From Sphingomonadales bacterium (GTDB lineage Bacteria > Pseudomonadota > Alphaproteobacteria > Sphingomonadales > Sphingomonadaceae), in NCBI GenBank assembly GCA_028868535.1, contig JAGWUH010000031.1, positions 1 through 46,479 of the forward strand: a stretch of 46,479 bases of DNA, read 5' to 3'. The translations under genes were made by a program, and so were the position numbers. This document shows positions 15,823-23,532 of the stretch, one piece after another; the first letter of the stretch is position 1, and each line of letters begins with the position of its first letter. The notes beneath the pieces were generated by a model. That model was given only the letters and a program-made list of their open reading frames with translations. It did no database searches and was not told the DNA's origin.

Positions 15823-16852
15823 ATTCGTCGTCGCCCCCGCCCGAGCCGAAGCTGATCACGCCCTCGGCGGCGAGGCGCTTGGCGGCGGCGATGATGCTGC
15901 GCTGTGCCTCGACCACCTCGGCCATCTTCAGCCGGCCCAGCCCGGCGATCTCGTCCTTGACGCCATCGGCCGCGCGGCTCGACATCGCCCGGAAGAACAC
16001 CTCGCGCTGCTCGGCCTCGATGCCCTTGAGCGCATTGATCAGCGCCTCGCTCTCGACCTCGCGCAGCAGCGCGCCCATCGACTGCGGATCGAGCACGAAC
16101 AGGTGCTCGAACTTGAACATCTCTTCCTCGATCTTGCGGGCCAACAGCTTGTCGGCCTTGGTGATCTCCGGCATGATCCGCTTCTCGACGGCCTTGCCGG
16201 CATTGTTGATGATGTCGGCGGCCGGACGCGGCCCGCCCATCTGCAGGGTCGCGACGCCGTGAACCTCGCCGATCCGGCGGGTCAGCAGTTCCTCCAGCAT
16301 CGCCACCGCCTCGGTGCTCACCGGGCCCATCGTCGCGATGCGGTGGACCACCTGGGTCTGCTCGGCCTGGGGCAGCGTGTGCAGGACCTGCGCGGCGACC
16401 TCGGGGTCGAGCTGCACCAGCAGCACGGCGATCGCCTGGGGATGCTCGCCCTTGACCAGCGGCACGATCGCGGAGGCATTGAGCCACCGCGTCAGTTCGA
16501 TCGACGATGTCGGACCGGCCTCGGGCACGATCCGCTCCATCAGGTTCTCCGCCTTCACCGGCCCGACGGCGCGGGTCATCAGCGAACGCACTTGCGGGGT
16601 GCGGTCGGCCGCGGGCATGCCGAGCTTCTCGGTGCGGCGGACAAAGCCGTTGACCGAGGCGATGATCTTCTCCGGCGCGATCTCGCCCAGCGCGACCATC
16701 TTCTCGCCGAGCCGTTGCAGTTCGTCGGGGTCGAGCGCGGACAGGATCGTCGCCGCCTGCTCGTCGCCGAGCAGCATGACCATGATCGCCGCCGCCTCGG
16801 CATCGGACAGAACCGGGCCGTCGTGCGTGTCGAAGGCTGCCATCTCGGTCAC
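15815..16852 (-). CDS. fliG: Flagellar motor switch protein FliG
   Basis: FliG is the rotor protein that receives torque from the stator. The 345 residues have the standard three domains: N-terminal (AAIMVMLLGDEQAATILSAL), middle (containing EHPQAIAVLLVQLDP, the conserved EHPQtiAliLsqL), and C-terminal (FKFEHLFVLDPQSMGALLRE to VISFGSGGG). The torque helix carries acidic and basic residues as expected (RREVFFRAMSS-like region with K and D after it). Start overlaps the fliF stop by four bases (ATGA). The C-terminus ends GGGDDEYV. No defect was seen. Confidence 0.96.
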   Translation of the reverse strand: MTEMAAFDTHDGPVLSDAEAAAIMVMLLGDEQAATILSALDPDELQRLGEKMVALGEIAPEKIIASVNGFVRRTEKLGMPAADRTPQVRSLMTRAVGPVKAENLMERIVPEAGPTSSIELTRWLNASAIVPLVKGEHPQAIAVLLVQLDPEVAAQVLHTLPQAEQTQVVHRIATMGPVSTEAVAMLEELLTRRIGEVHGVATLQMGGPRPAADIINNAGKAVEKRIMPEITKADKLLARKIEEEMFKFEHLFVLDPQSMGALLREVESEALINALKGIEAEQREVFFRAMSSRAADGVKDEIAGLGRLKMAEVVEAQRSIIAAAKRLAAEGVISFGSGGGDDEYV

Positions 16853-18561
16853 GTCGCGGGCTCCTCGCTGGCCGGTTGCAGCATCTGGCGCAAGGCCAGC
16901 AGCGCGCTGTCCGGCTTGTCGACGACGATCTGCTGGACCAGCCCGACATGGCGGCCGAGCAGTTCGGCATCGATCTTGGGCATGTGCGGCAGCGGCGTGC
17001 GGGTGCCGGCGATCAGACGGGGTTCGCCGGCCTCGTCATCGGCCTCGATCGCCTCGTCCGCGTCGTCCTCGTCCTGCGCCGCTTCCTTCTTCGATTTCTC
17101 GCCGGTGACCGCGCGGACCAGCGGCCGCACCGCGATCAGCAGCGTCAGGATCACCGCCAGCAGCGCCACGCCATAGCGCACCACCATCGCGAACCACGGC
17201 TGTTCGTAGAACGGCAGCGGCTTGTCGGCGGTGGCATCGAACGCGCGCACGATCACCGCGACCTGGTCGCCCCGCGCCGGGTCGGCGCCGACGGCGGCGC
17301 TGACGAGCTGCTTGAGCTGGTCGAGATCGGACGGCTTCATCGCCTTCAGCGCCGCCGAGGACAGCGCCACCGCGACCGACAGCCGCTTGATCCGGCCCGG
17401 CGCCTGGTTCGACACCGCGACCTCGCGGCCCAGCTCGTAGTTGCGCGTCGCCGAGCTTTCGCCGTTGCTGGGCCCCGGCGTCGCCGTGGCGGCGGGGGAA
17501 GGGGTGCCCTGCGGCGCGCCGGGGGACGGCTGTGCCTGCGGCGGCGGGGTGTTGGACATCGTGCCGGGGATGCCGCCGGCCTGTCCCGGGCCGCTGGTCT
17601 GCGACTGCGCCTGGGTTTCCGAACGCAGCACGCCCTGCTTGTCGTAGCTTTCGCGCGCCGACGTCACCTGGTCCATGTCGAGATCGACCTGGACCTCGCT
17701 GGTGAAGTTGCCCTCGCCGACCATCGGCGTCAGCAGCGTCGCGACCTGGCCCTGCAGCTTGGCTTCCATCCGCGCCTGCAGTTCGAACCGGTCGTTGTCG
17801 CCCTGCCCGGTGGTCTTGTCCGTCAACAGCCGGCCGTGCTGGTCGATCACCCGCACCGCGTCGGGCGTCAGCCCGGGCACCGAGCCAGCGACGAGGTTGA
17901 CGATCGCCGTCACCTGTCCCTGGCTGAGCTGGCGGCCGTCGGCCAGCCGCACCATCACCGAGGCGCTGGGCGCGACGTTGTCGCGCACGAACACCGATTT
18001 CTCGCCCTCGGCCAGATGCACGCGCACCGACTGGACACCGTCGATCTCCTTGATCGTCAGCATCAGCTCGTGTTCGCGCGCGGCGCGCAGGCGTTCGCCC
18101 TCGAGCGTTCGCGAGGCACCGAGCGGCAGCTTGTCGAGCCCGTCGCTGGCGGTATCCGGGGTCGCCAGCGCGCCGTTCTGGGCGACGGTCATCCGCGCCT
18201 TGTAGAGCTGGTCCTCATCGACCGTGAGCGTGCCGGTGGCGTTGTCGATCTTGTAGTGGATCTGCGCCTTGTCGAGCGCGGCGACGACCGAGGCGCGCTC
18301 GCTGTCGTCGAGCTGGTTGTAGAGCACGCGCTGCGGGGCAGGGGCCATCGTCCCCCAGGTCAGCGCGACGCCGCCGAGCGCGGCCATGCCGACGAACCAC
18401 GGCAGCGTCTTCTTCACCGCCGGCTGCGCGAGGAAGCCCTTCAGCCGTGCCGGCAGCGGGCCGCCCGCCGGATCGGTCAGCGGCGTCAGCAGCGAGGGTT
18501 GGGGCATCGCCGGCAGGCCGCCTTCGGGCGGCGCCGCGCCGGCGGGAACGAGGTCAGCCAT
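16849..18561 (-). CDS. fliF: Flagellar MS-ring protein FliF
   Basis: FliF builds the membrane MS ring on which the rotor and export gate sit. The 570 residues have two membrane helices, about 50-70 (PWFVGMAALGGVALTWG) and about 460-480 (VRYGVALLAVILTLLIAVRP). Between them lie the periplasmic ring-building motifs, including NQLDDSERASVVAALD, LEGERLRAAREHELMLTI, ARVHL-like VRVHLAEGEKSVFV and LSVAVAL. A Pro/Ser/Gly-rich insert sits around 330-370. The C-terminus (about 530-570) should bind FliG. It lies three bases after fliE. The family usually has about 550 residues, so length is normal. Confidence 0.96.
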   Translation of the reverse strand: MADLVPAGAAPPEGGLPAMPQPSLLTPLTDPAGGPLPARLKGFLAQPAVKKTLPWFVGMAALGGVALTWGTMAPAPQRVLYNQLDDSERASVVAALDKAQIHYKIDNATGTLTVDEDQLYKARMTVAQNGALATPDTASDGLDKLPLGASRTLEGERLRAAREHELMLTIKEIDGVQSVRVHLAEGEKSVFVRDNVAPSASVMVRLADGRQLSQGQVTAIVNLVAGSVPGLTPDAVRVIDQHGRLLTDKTTGQGDNDRFELQARMEAKLQGQVATLLTPMVGEGNFTSEVQVDLDMDQVTSARESYDKQGVLRSETQAQSQTSGPGQAGGIPGTMSNTPPPQAQPSPGAPQGTPSPAATATPGPSNGESSATRNYELGREVAVSNQAPGRIKRLSVAVALSSAALKAMKPSDLDQLKQLVSAAVGADPARGDQVAVIVRAFDATADKPLPFYEQPWFAMVVRYGVALLAVILTLLIAVRPLVRAVTGEKSKKEAAQDEDDADEAIEADDEAGEPRLIAGTRTPLPHMPKIDAELLGRHVGLVQQIVVDKPDSALLALRQMLQPASEEPAT

Positions 18562-18564
18562 CTA

Positions 18565-18951
18565 TCAAACCCCCATCCGCATGATGTCCTGGTAGGCGCT
18601 CAACAGCTTGTTGCGCACCTGCAGGGTCGCTTCGAAGCCGACGCCGGCTTCCTGCCGCGCCAGCATGACCTGGGCGATGTCGATGACCTGCCCCTTTTCG
18701 TAGGCCTCGGAGAGCTGGTCGGCGCGATGTTGCGACGCGTTGACGCCGTCGAGCGCCGATTTCAGCGCGCCGGCGAAGCCGCCGGCAGGGCCTTCGGCCG
18801 GCGTCGTCGCGGCGGGCGCGGCCGGCGCGTGGACCTGCTGCAGCACCTGGCTGCGATCGATGATCTGCTGGCGGAGCGCCAGGATCTCCTTGATGCCGCC
18901 GGCTCCGGCGAAACCGCCGCCGCCGCCGCCGATGCCGCCGATCGCGCTCAT
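18565..18951 (-). CDS. fliE: Flagellar MS ring-rod junction protein FliE
   Basis: FliE links the MS ring to the rod and is an early export substrate. The 128 residues start with a Gly-rich stretch (IGGIGGGGGGFAGAGG). The conserved C-terminal half follows: FAGALKSALDGVNASQHRAD, then QVMLARQEAGVGFEATLQVRNKLLSAYQDIMRM. This fits the family's F...l...l..vn..q..a..l. and ..l..eKa...f....qvRnkll.AYqeimrMqv pattern. The start overlaps the upstream activator's stop by four bases, so it is in the same transcript as the regulator. Confidence 0.95.
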   Translation of the reverse strand: MSAIGGIGGGGGGFAGAGGIKEILALRQQIIDRSQVLQQVHAPAAPAATTPAEGPAGGFAGALKSALDGVNASQHRADQLSEAYEKGQVIDIAQVMLARQEAGVGFEATLQVRNKLLSAYQDIMRMGV

Positions 18952-20285
18952 GACCGGCTACCGGCCGCGCGCAGCAGCGCATGGGCGGCGCTGGCCCCCC
19001 GCGTTGCCGAGACGGGGATGCCGGCCTCGCGGAACGCGGCGAGGCGATAGCGCAGCGTGCGCTCGGAGATGCCGAGCTGGCGGGCCGCGGCGACGCGGTT
19101 GCCGCCGCAGGCGTCGAGCGCGTCCATGATCGCGCGGGCCTCGGAAAGCTGGACGACATTGGCGAGGCGGCGGGCGCCGGCGGGCTCGGTCGCCTCGACG
19201 AACGGCGAAGCGGCGGGTTCCACCGGTGCCGGCGCGCCGACGAGGCGGGCAATGCTGTCGAACTGGATGTGCGCGGGCTGGATTTCCTCGCCGCCGCACA
19301 GCAGCAGCGCGCGGCGCATGACGTTTTCCAGCTCGCGGACGTTGCCGGGCCAGGGGTGCAGGCGCAGCATCGCCAGCGCCGCATCCGAGATCCACGGCAC
19401 CGGCTGGCCGGCGGCGGTGTGGCGCAGCAGCATCGCGAAGGCGAGCGGGGCGACGTCCTCGGCACGGTCGCGCAGCGGGCGCAGCGCCAGCGGGAACACG
19501 TTGAGGCGATAGAACAGGTCGGCGCGGAAGCGGCCTTCGGCGACTTCAGTCGGCAGGTCGCGGTTGGCCGCGGCGATCACGCGCACGTCGACCTTGACCG
19601 GGATGGTCGCGCCGATCGGCACGACTTCGCCTTCCTGAAGCGCGCGCAGCAGCTTTGCCTGCAGCGGCAGCGGCATCTCGGCGATCTCGTCGAGCAGCAG
19701 GGTGCCGCCGTCGGCGGCGCGGAAGAAGCCCTCGCTGGCCTGGGTGGCGCCGGTGAAGGCACCCTTGACGTGGCCGAACAGCATCGCCTCGAGCATCGCC
19801 TCGGGCATCGCCGCGCAGTTGACGGCGATGAACGGGCCGGCGCGCCGCGGGCTGCGCGCGTGGATGAAGCGGCTGAGGACTTCCTTGCCGGTGCCGGTCG
19901 GTCCGTTGATCAGCACCGGGATCTCGCTGGCGGCGAGGCGTTCGGCCAGCGCCAGCACCGAAAGGCTTTCGGGATCGGCGGCGATCGGTGCCCCGGGCGC
20001 GGCGACGCAGGCGACCAGCGCGCCCAGCGCGGCCTCGCCGATCGCGTCGCGATAGTGCAGCACGAAGCGCCGGGCGCCCTCGCGGCGGATGCCGCCGGCC
20101 TCACCGCGGGCAAGCGCGACGAAATTTTTTCTGGCCTGCGCCGGCACGGCTTCGGCGACGTCCGCAAGCCACACCGACTCCTCGCTCCCCAGCGCGGCGA
20201 CGATCGCCTCGGTGCGCTGCACCAGCGGTGCATGGCGACGGGCGGTGTCGGGCGTGAACTCCAGTCCGTGGGTCGTTCCGGTCAT
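18948..20285 (-). CDS. Sigma-54 enhancer-binding flagellar activator (FlbD/FlrC/FleR type)
   Basis: This 445-residue regulator opens sigma-54 promoters using ATP hydrolysis. The AAA+ core (about 120-350) is complete: Walker A GPTGTGKEVL, the sigma-54 contact loop GAFTGAT, Walker B GTLLLDEIAEM, and arginine-finger and sensor regions (AANRDLPTEVAEGRFRADLF, HPWPGNVRELENVMRRALLL). A Fis-type helix-turn-helix ends the protein (NRVAAARQLGISERTLRYRL). The first 110 residues do not look like a receiver with an acceptor Asp; their nature is unclear. Being first in the operon with fliE-fliS suggests it switches on later sigma-54 genes. The gene's own upstream region has no sigma-54 site but has a CtrA-like half-site at 20303-20310. 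It probably binds the CGGCAA-N4-TTGCCG palindromes, by analogy with Caulobacter FlbD. Confidence 0.92.
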   Translation of the reverse strand: MTGTTHGLEFTPDTARRHAPLVQRTEAIVAALGSEESVWLADVAEAVPAQARKNFVALARGEAGGIRREGARRFVLHYRDAIGEAALGALVACVAAPGAPIAADPESLSVLALAERLAASEIPVLINGPTGTGKEVLSRFIHARSPRRAGPFIAVNCAAMPEAMLEAMLFGHVKGAFTGATQASEGFFRAADGGTLLLDEIAEMPLPLQAKLLRALQEGEVVPIGATIPVKVDVRVIAAANRDLPTEVAEGRFRADLFYRLNVFPLALRPLRDRAEDVAPLAFAMLLRHTAAGQPVPWISDAALAMLRLHPWPGNVRELENVMRRALLLCGGEEIQPAHIQFDSIARLVGAPAPVEPAASPFVEATEPAGARRLANVVQLSEARAIMDALDACGGNRVAAARQLGISERTLRYRLAAFREAGIPVSATRGASAAHALLRAAGSRS

Positions 20286-20302
20286 CTCGGGGCTTTCTTG
20301 CG

Positions 20303-20310
20303 TTAACCAT
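20303..20310. promoter_or_regulatory. CtrA-type half-site TTAACCAT
   Basis: The octamer TTAACCAT equals the known CtrA half-site and lies 18 bases before the start codon of the sigma-54 activator. No second half-site with TTAA-N7-TTAA spacing is present. CtrA controls the top of flagellar cascades in alphaproteobacteria, so the position fits, but one octamer is weak evidence. Confidence 0.35.
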
Positions 20311-20591
20311 CCTTGGAAGCCCGTTTCTGCCGCGCAAACGTCAAACGGGTGGAAAATTTAAGTCCTGGTAGAAACCCCTAATTCGGGCGTTTTTTCGGGG
20401 TAAAATGACCGCGCGAGGCGCCCGCGTGAAAAAAGTTCTTAACACCCGCGCATCGTGTGCGCCCACGCGAGCGCCGCCACGCACGCATCGTGCCAGCCGG
20501 GAAGGGGGCAAGGAGCCGCCGCCGGAATCGGCCAGGCGGCAACGACGGGCCGGCAAGGCGGCAGCCATTCCGGCAGCGCTTCCGGCAACGA

Positions 20592-20609
20592 CCGGCACAT
20601 TCTTGCCGG
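20592..20609. promoter_or_regulatory. ftr-like palindrome upstream of flagellin
   Basis: The inverted repeat CCGGCACATTCTTGCCGG has perfect six-base arms with a six-base centre, the same spacing as the palindromes at fliK and flgB. It lies 120 bases before the flagellin start codon. As a sigma-54 promoter it would be one base too short (GG-N9-GC), so an activator site is the better reading. Confidence 0.5.
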
Positions 20610-20617
20610 ACCGGCAC

Positions 20618-20644
20618 TTAATTCCTGCCGCCTTCTGCCGGTCT
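20618..20644 (+). promoter_or_regulatory. Possible sigma-28 promoter of flagellin
   Basis: TTAATTCC and GCCGGTCT are separated by 11 bases, as in sigma-28 promoters, and match the enteric consensus (TAAAGTTT, GCCGATAA) at 4 and 5 of 8 positions. FliA and FlgM are encoded in the window, which makes sigma-28 control plausible. The match is weak. Confidence 0.3.
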
Positions 20645-20729
20645 TAGCCCCGACAGCCGAGACGAACTGATCGGACTGGCTGGCACTCACGGGACGATCT
20701 GTCCCACGGGACGAAACGGGAGTTTGATC

Positions 20730-21554
20730 ATGACTGTCATCAACACCAACATTGCCGCCACCCGCGCCGCCAACGCCTCGAACGCCGCCTCCGGCATGCT
20801 CGGCCAGGCCATGCAGCGCCTGTCGACCGGCAAGCGCATCAACTCGGCCAAGGACGACGCCGCCGGTCTCGCGATCTCGACCTCGATGACCTCGCAGATC
20901 AACGGCATGAACCAGGGCATCCGCAACGCCAACGACGGCATCTCGCTGGCCCAGACGGCGGAAGGCGCGCTGAACGAAGTCACCAACATGCTGCAGCGCG
21001 TCCGCGAACTGGCCGTCCAGTCCTCGTCGGGCACCTACCAGGCTTCGGACCGCACCAACATGCAGCAGGAAGTGACCTCGCTGCGCACCCAGATCGGTTC
21101 GGTGCTGTCCAGCACGAAGTTCAACGGCGTCGCCCTGTTCTCGACGACCTCGGGCACCAACACCACCTTCTCGATCCAGGCCGGCGCGAACAGCTCGGAC
21201 ACGATCACGGTGACCGGCAACGCCATCGACGGCACCAACATCTCGTCCACCGCGCTCGACGTCTCGACCTCGGCGCTGGCGACGACCACGATCGGCAAGG
21301 TCGACTCGGCGCTGACCGACGTCGCCAAGACCAATGCCGGTTTCGGTGCGGCGGAATCGCAGCTCCAGTCGGCGGTCAACAACCTGACCTCGAACGCCAC
21401 CAACCTCTCGGACGCCCGTTCGCGCATCCTCGACACCGACTACTCGGCTGAATCGACGGCGATGTCGAAGGCGCAGATCCTCAGCCAGGCTTCGACGGCG
21501 ATGATCGCCCAGGCCAACCAGAGCCAGCAGAGCGTGCTCTCGCTGCTCCGCTAA
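20730..21554 (+). CDS. Flagellin
   Basis: Flagellin is the filament subunit. The 274 residues have the conserved N-terminal D0/D1 helices ([53 protein letters not shown]) and C-terminal D1/D0 helices ([36 protein letters not shown], ending SVLSLLR). The middle is a short variable segment rich in Thr, Ser and Asn; Ser/Thr there could be sites of modification. The ATG at 20730 has GGGAG eight bases upstream; a TTG six bases earlier is unlikely. The size is small, as usual in alphaproteobacteria. Codon use is strongly biased, consistent with high expression. The gene is single and ends in a strong terminator. Only one flagellin gene is seen here. Confidence 0.97.
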   Translation: MTVINTNIAATRAANASNAASGMLGQAMQRLSTGKRINSAKDDAAGLAISTSMTSQINGMNQGIRNANDGISLAQTAEGALNEVTNMLQRVRELAVQSSSGTYQASDRTNMQQEVTSLRTQIGSVLSSTKFNGVALFSTTSGTNTTFSIQAGANSSDTITVTGNAIDGTNISSTALDVSTSALATTTIGKVDSALTDVAKTNAGFGAAESQLQSAVNNLTSNATNLSDARSRILDTDYSAESTAMSKAQILSQASTAMIAQANQSQQSVLSLLR

Positions 21555-21599
21555 ACCTGACCTAACGGACTTACCCCCGTCCGATCTGATCGGACACTG

Positions 21600-21635
21600 G
21601 GCCCGGCGGTTCCTCCGACCGCCGGGCCTTTTTTT
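21600..21635 (+). terminator. Rho-independent terminator of flagellin
   Basis: An 11-base perfect stem (arms GGCCCGGCGGT at 21600-21610 and its complement at 21618-21628) with a seven-base loop is followed by seven T residues. It lies 45 bases past the flagellin stop and ends three bases before the stop of the convergent methyltransferase gene. Confidence 0.92.
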
Positions 21636-21638
21636 CGT

Positions 21639-22250
21639 TCATGTAGGCCGGATCGCGTGGATCGTCTTCACCACGTCGAGAAAGACGTTCTCCACCGCCC
21701 GCACGCGGAAGCCCGCGGCGCGCACGTTGTCCACGGTCGGCCGGTTCATCTCCGGGCCGATCCGCCGCGTCAGCGCGGTCATCATGTCCATCATCTGCCG
21801 GAACGGCGTGAAGCGGCTGCCGGTGTGCTCGAACATGAACAGTTCGCCGCCGGGCCGGAGCACGCGGTGCAGCGCCTTCAGCCCCGCCACCGGATCGGGA
21901 ACCGAGCAGAACGTGCACGAGGTGAACACCTGGTCGAAGCTGCCCGGCGGGTGCGGCAGGTCGTGCACGTCCATCACCTGCGCGTCGATCGTGCCGTCGT
22001 AGGCGGCGATGCGCGGCGCGGCGAGCTCGACCATCCGGGGGCTGATGTCGATCGCGGTGATGGTCCTGCCCGCCGGAAAGTGCGGAATGTCGAGCCCGGT
22101 GCCGAGCGCGAGGAACAGGATGCGCCCGTCCATCCGCGCGAACAGCTCGCGCTTGGCGGGGGCCCAGCGGCGTTCGGCGCCCTTGCTTGCCATCGAGTCG
22201 AAGCGCGGGGCCATCCGGTCCCACTTCGCGCGGGTCACCGCGTCGGCCAT
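21639..22250 (-). CDS. Class I SAM-dependent methyltransferase (UbiE/PmtA-like)
   Basis: This 203-residue protein has a Rossmann methyltransferase fold. Motif I is LFLALGTGLDIPHFP, the acidic strand AIDISPRMVELAA is motif II, and motif IV/post is FDQVFTSCTFCSVPDP with LHRVLRPGGELFMFEHTG after it. This resembles phospholipid or quinone methyltransferases. The substrate cannot be told. I chose ATG 22250; it follows the membrane-protein stop by one base, so the pair is one transcript. Lipid, quinone or flagellin methylation are all possible. A link with flagella rests only on the adjacent flagellin gene, which is convergent and separated by a terminator. Confidence 0.85.
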   Translation of the reverse strand: MADAVTRAKWDRMAPRFDSMASKGAERRWAPAKRELFARMDGRILFLALGTGLDIPHFPAGRTITAIDISPRMVELAAPRIAAYDGTIDAQVMDVHDLPHPPGSFDQVFTSCTFCSVPDPVAGLKALHRVLRPGGELFMFEHTGSRFTPFRQMMDMMTALTRRIGPEMNRPTVDNVRAAGFRVRAVENVFLDVVKTIHAIRPT

Positions 22251-22251
22251 G

Positions 22252-22650
22252 TCAGGCGCCCTCGCGGTCGCGCGGGTCGGGGCGGACCGGACCGCGCAGG
22301 ATCGCGTTGACGATCCACACGAACACCAGCCCGCCGGTGGCGCTGCCCACGCCCATCGCCAGGGCATCGCGCAGCGCGATCGGCATCATCGCCGCCGACA
22401 TGCCGACCACCATCCCGGCGATCATGCCGTTGAACATCATCGGGATCATCGCCTCGTGCGCGCCGAGCAGCCCGGAGGCGAAGAAGAACAGCAGCGTGCC
22501 CAGCACCATGCCCAGCATCATCATGCCGAACATCGCCAGCCACATGCTCCAGCCGGGAACGACGACCAGCCAGGCGATCCACGATGCCAGCGCGCCGGCG
22601 CTCACGCTCGCCGCGAGGTCTCCGACGACATATTGCCAGCGTTGGTCCAT
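22252..22650 (-). CDS. Met-rich small membrane protein, unknown function
   Basis: I do not recognise this family. The 132 residues contain three to four hydrophobic segments (ASWIAWLVVVPGWSMWLAMF, GMVLGTLLFFFASGLL, MFNGMIAGMVVGMSAA and ATGGLVFVWIVNAIL). Met is unusually frequent in the membrane part, with several Met-Met pairs. Met-rich membrane segments occur in copper-handling proteins, but here this is only a thought. The start has a strong GGAGGGAT ribosome-binding site. The stop is one base from the methyltransferase start, suggesting a joint role. Confidence 0.72.
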   Translation of the reverse strand: MDQRWQYVVGDLAASVSAGALASWIAWLVVVPGWSMWLAMFGMMMLGMVLGTLLFFFASGLLGAHEAMIPMMFNGMIAGMVVGMSAAMMPIALRDALAMGVGSATGGLVFVWIVNAILRGPVRPDPRDREGA

Positions 22651-22703
22651 CGCGATCCCTCCTGCCGCCTGGGCGGAGAAGAGCACGCGGGGCCGGTGTC
22701 TGT

Positions 22704-23528
22704 CTAGATTTCGCCGGCGGCGTGGCGGTCCTGCCAGTCGATCACCGCGAGGTAGTTGCGCAGGCGGTTTTCCTCCAGCGCGGCGAGCAGGCTGTTTTCG
22801 TGCCACGGCACCAGGAGCTCGGCCATTGTCCCCGCCCAGGGGGCGCCGAGGTCGAACAGCACGCCCATGCCGAACACGCCGGGAATCGACGCATAGGCGA
22901 GTTCGCGGGTATCGGAGTTGGTCTCCGCGATGAAGTCCTCGATCGCGGTCAGGACGCCGTTGGCGGCGCCGCCCTCGTGCAGTGCCCAGGCGAAATTGCC
23001 ATGGCCGCGAAAGCCGCGCTCGTGCAGCGCGCCCGGGTTGTCGAGCGTGACGCCGACGGCGTGGCTGAACGGCCGGCGATGCGAGGGCGGGATGCGCTCG
23101 GGCGCGTAGTAGAAATCGCGCCGCGCGCAGGGCCAGCCGACGTCGTGCAGGAACGCCAGCAGCGGCGTCCCGTCGCGGGCGCAGGCGGCATCGGCGAGGC
23201 GCAGCTCGTGCAGCACCGTGTAATGGTTGTGGTCGCCGTCGATCACCCAGGCGTCGATGCCGGCCAGGCCGGGCATCGCCTCGAGGCTCGTCGCGGCGAG
23301 GTGGCGGACGAACGGGTTGTCCGCCAGCCACTGCAGGAATTCGGGCTGCGGCGCCGGATCGATGCTCGTCAGCGTGCCGTCCGCGTCGCGACAGTGATCG
23401 GCCAGGACCTGCGTCATCCCGCCGAACTCGGCGCCGATCTCGGCGACGTGGCGGGCGCCGGCGATGGCCAGGGCATCGCGCACCAGCGGCGCGAAGTGCT
23501 TCATCGAATGGATCAGCAGCTCGGCCAT
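22704..23528 (-). CDS. Class I methyltransferase-like protein (Methyltransf_24-like)
   Basis: The 274 residues have a methyltransferase-like core: AEIGAEFGGMTQVLADHC (motif I region), LTSIDPAPQPEF (acidic strand) and AWVIDGDHNHYTVLHELRL (motif with D-G-D-H, common in Methyltransf_24 and CmcI/RhlM-like enzymes acting on sugars or glycans). Residues after 140 form a long C-terminal part with Trp and His, of unknown fold. I chose the ATG at 23528, four bases after the HAD gene's stop; an upstream extension is Cys/Arg-rich low complexity. Together with the HAD protein it may form a surface-glycan or flagellin modification unit. That role is inferred from family and place. Confidence 0.75.
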   Translation of the reverse strand: MAELLIHSMKHFAPLVRDALAIAGARHVAEIGAEFGGMTQVLADHCRDADGTLTSIDPAPQPEFLQWLADNPFVRHLAATSLEAMPGLAGIDAWVIDGDHNHYTVLHELRLADAACARDGTPLLAFLHDVGWPCARRDFYYAPERIPPSHRRPFSHAVGVTLDNPGALHERGFRGHGNFAWALHEGGAANGVLTAIEDFIAETNSDTRELAYASIPGVFGMGVLFDLGAPWAGTMAELLVPWHENSLLAALEENRLRNYLAVIDWQDRHAAGEI

Positions 23529-23532
23529 CGGG

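Larger units (their letters stand above)
20286..20729. other. Intergenic control region between the sigma-54 activator and flagellin
   Basis: This 444-base divergent region contains no supported gene. Its left part (20340-20410) is relatively AT-rich. Its middle (20520-20640) is crowded with CCGGCA repeats, including one 18-base inverted repeat at 20592-20609. A possible sigma-28 promoter for flagellin is at 20618-20644. No sigma-54 element with the correct GG-N10-GC spacing was found on either strand here. Confidence 0.55.

Noticed and set aside
16876..19050. A 724-codon open frame on the plus strand across fliF, fliE and the activator gene
   Set aside because: It is antisense to well-conserved genes, is rich in Arg, Gly and His, and has no conserved motif. 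Long antisense frames are common in DNA this rich in GC. The same holds for the long plus-strand frames at 1115-2701, 23464-26034 and 13374-15764, and the minus-strand frame at 40074-42416.
20594..20607. GGCACATTCTTGCC as a sigma-54 promoter of flagellin
   Set aside because: The GG and GC are nine bases apart, not ten. The spacing is strict for sigma-54, so a palindromic activator site fits better.
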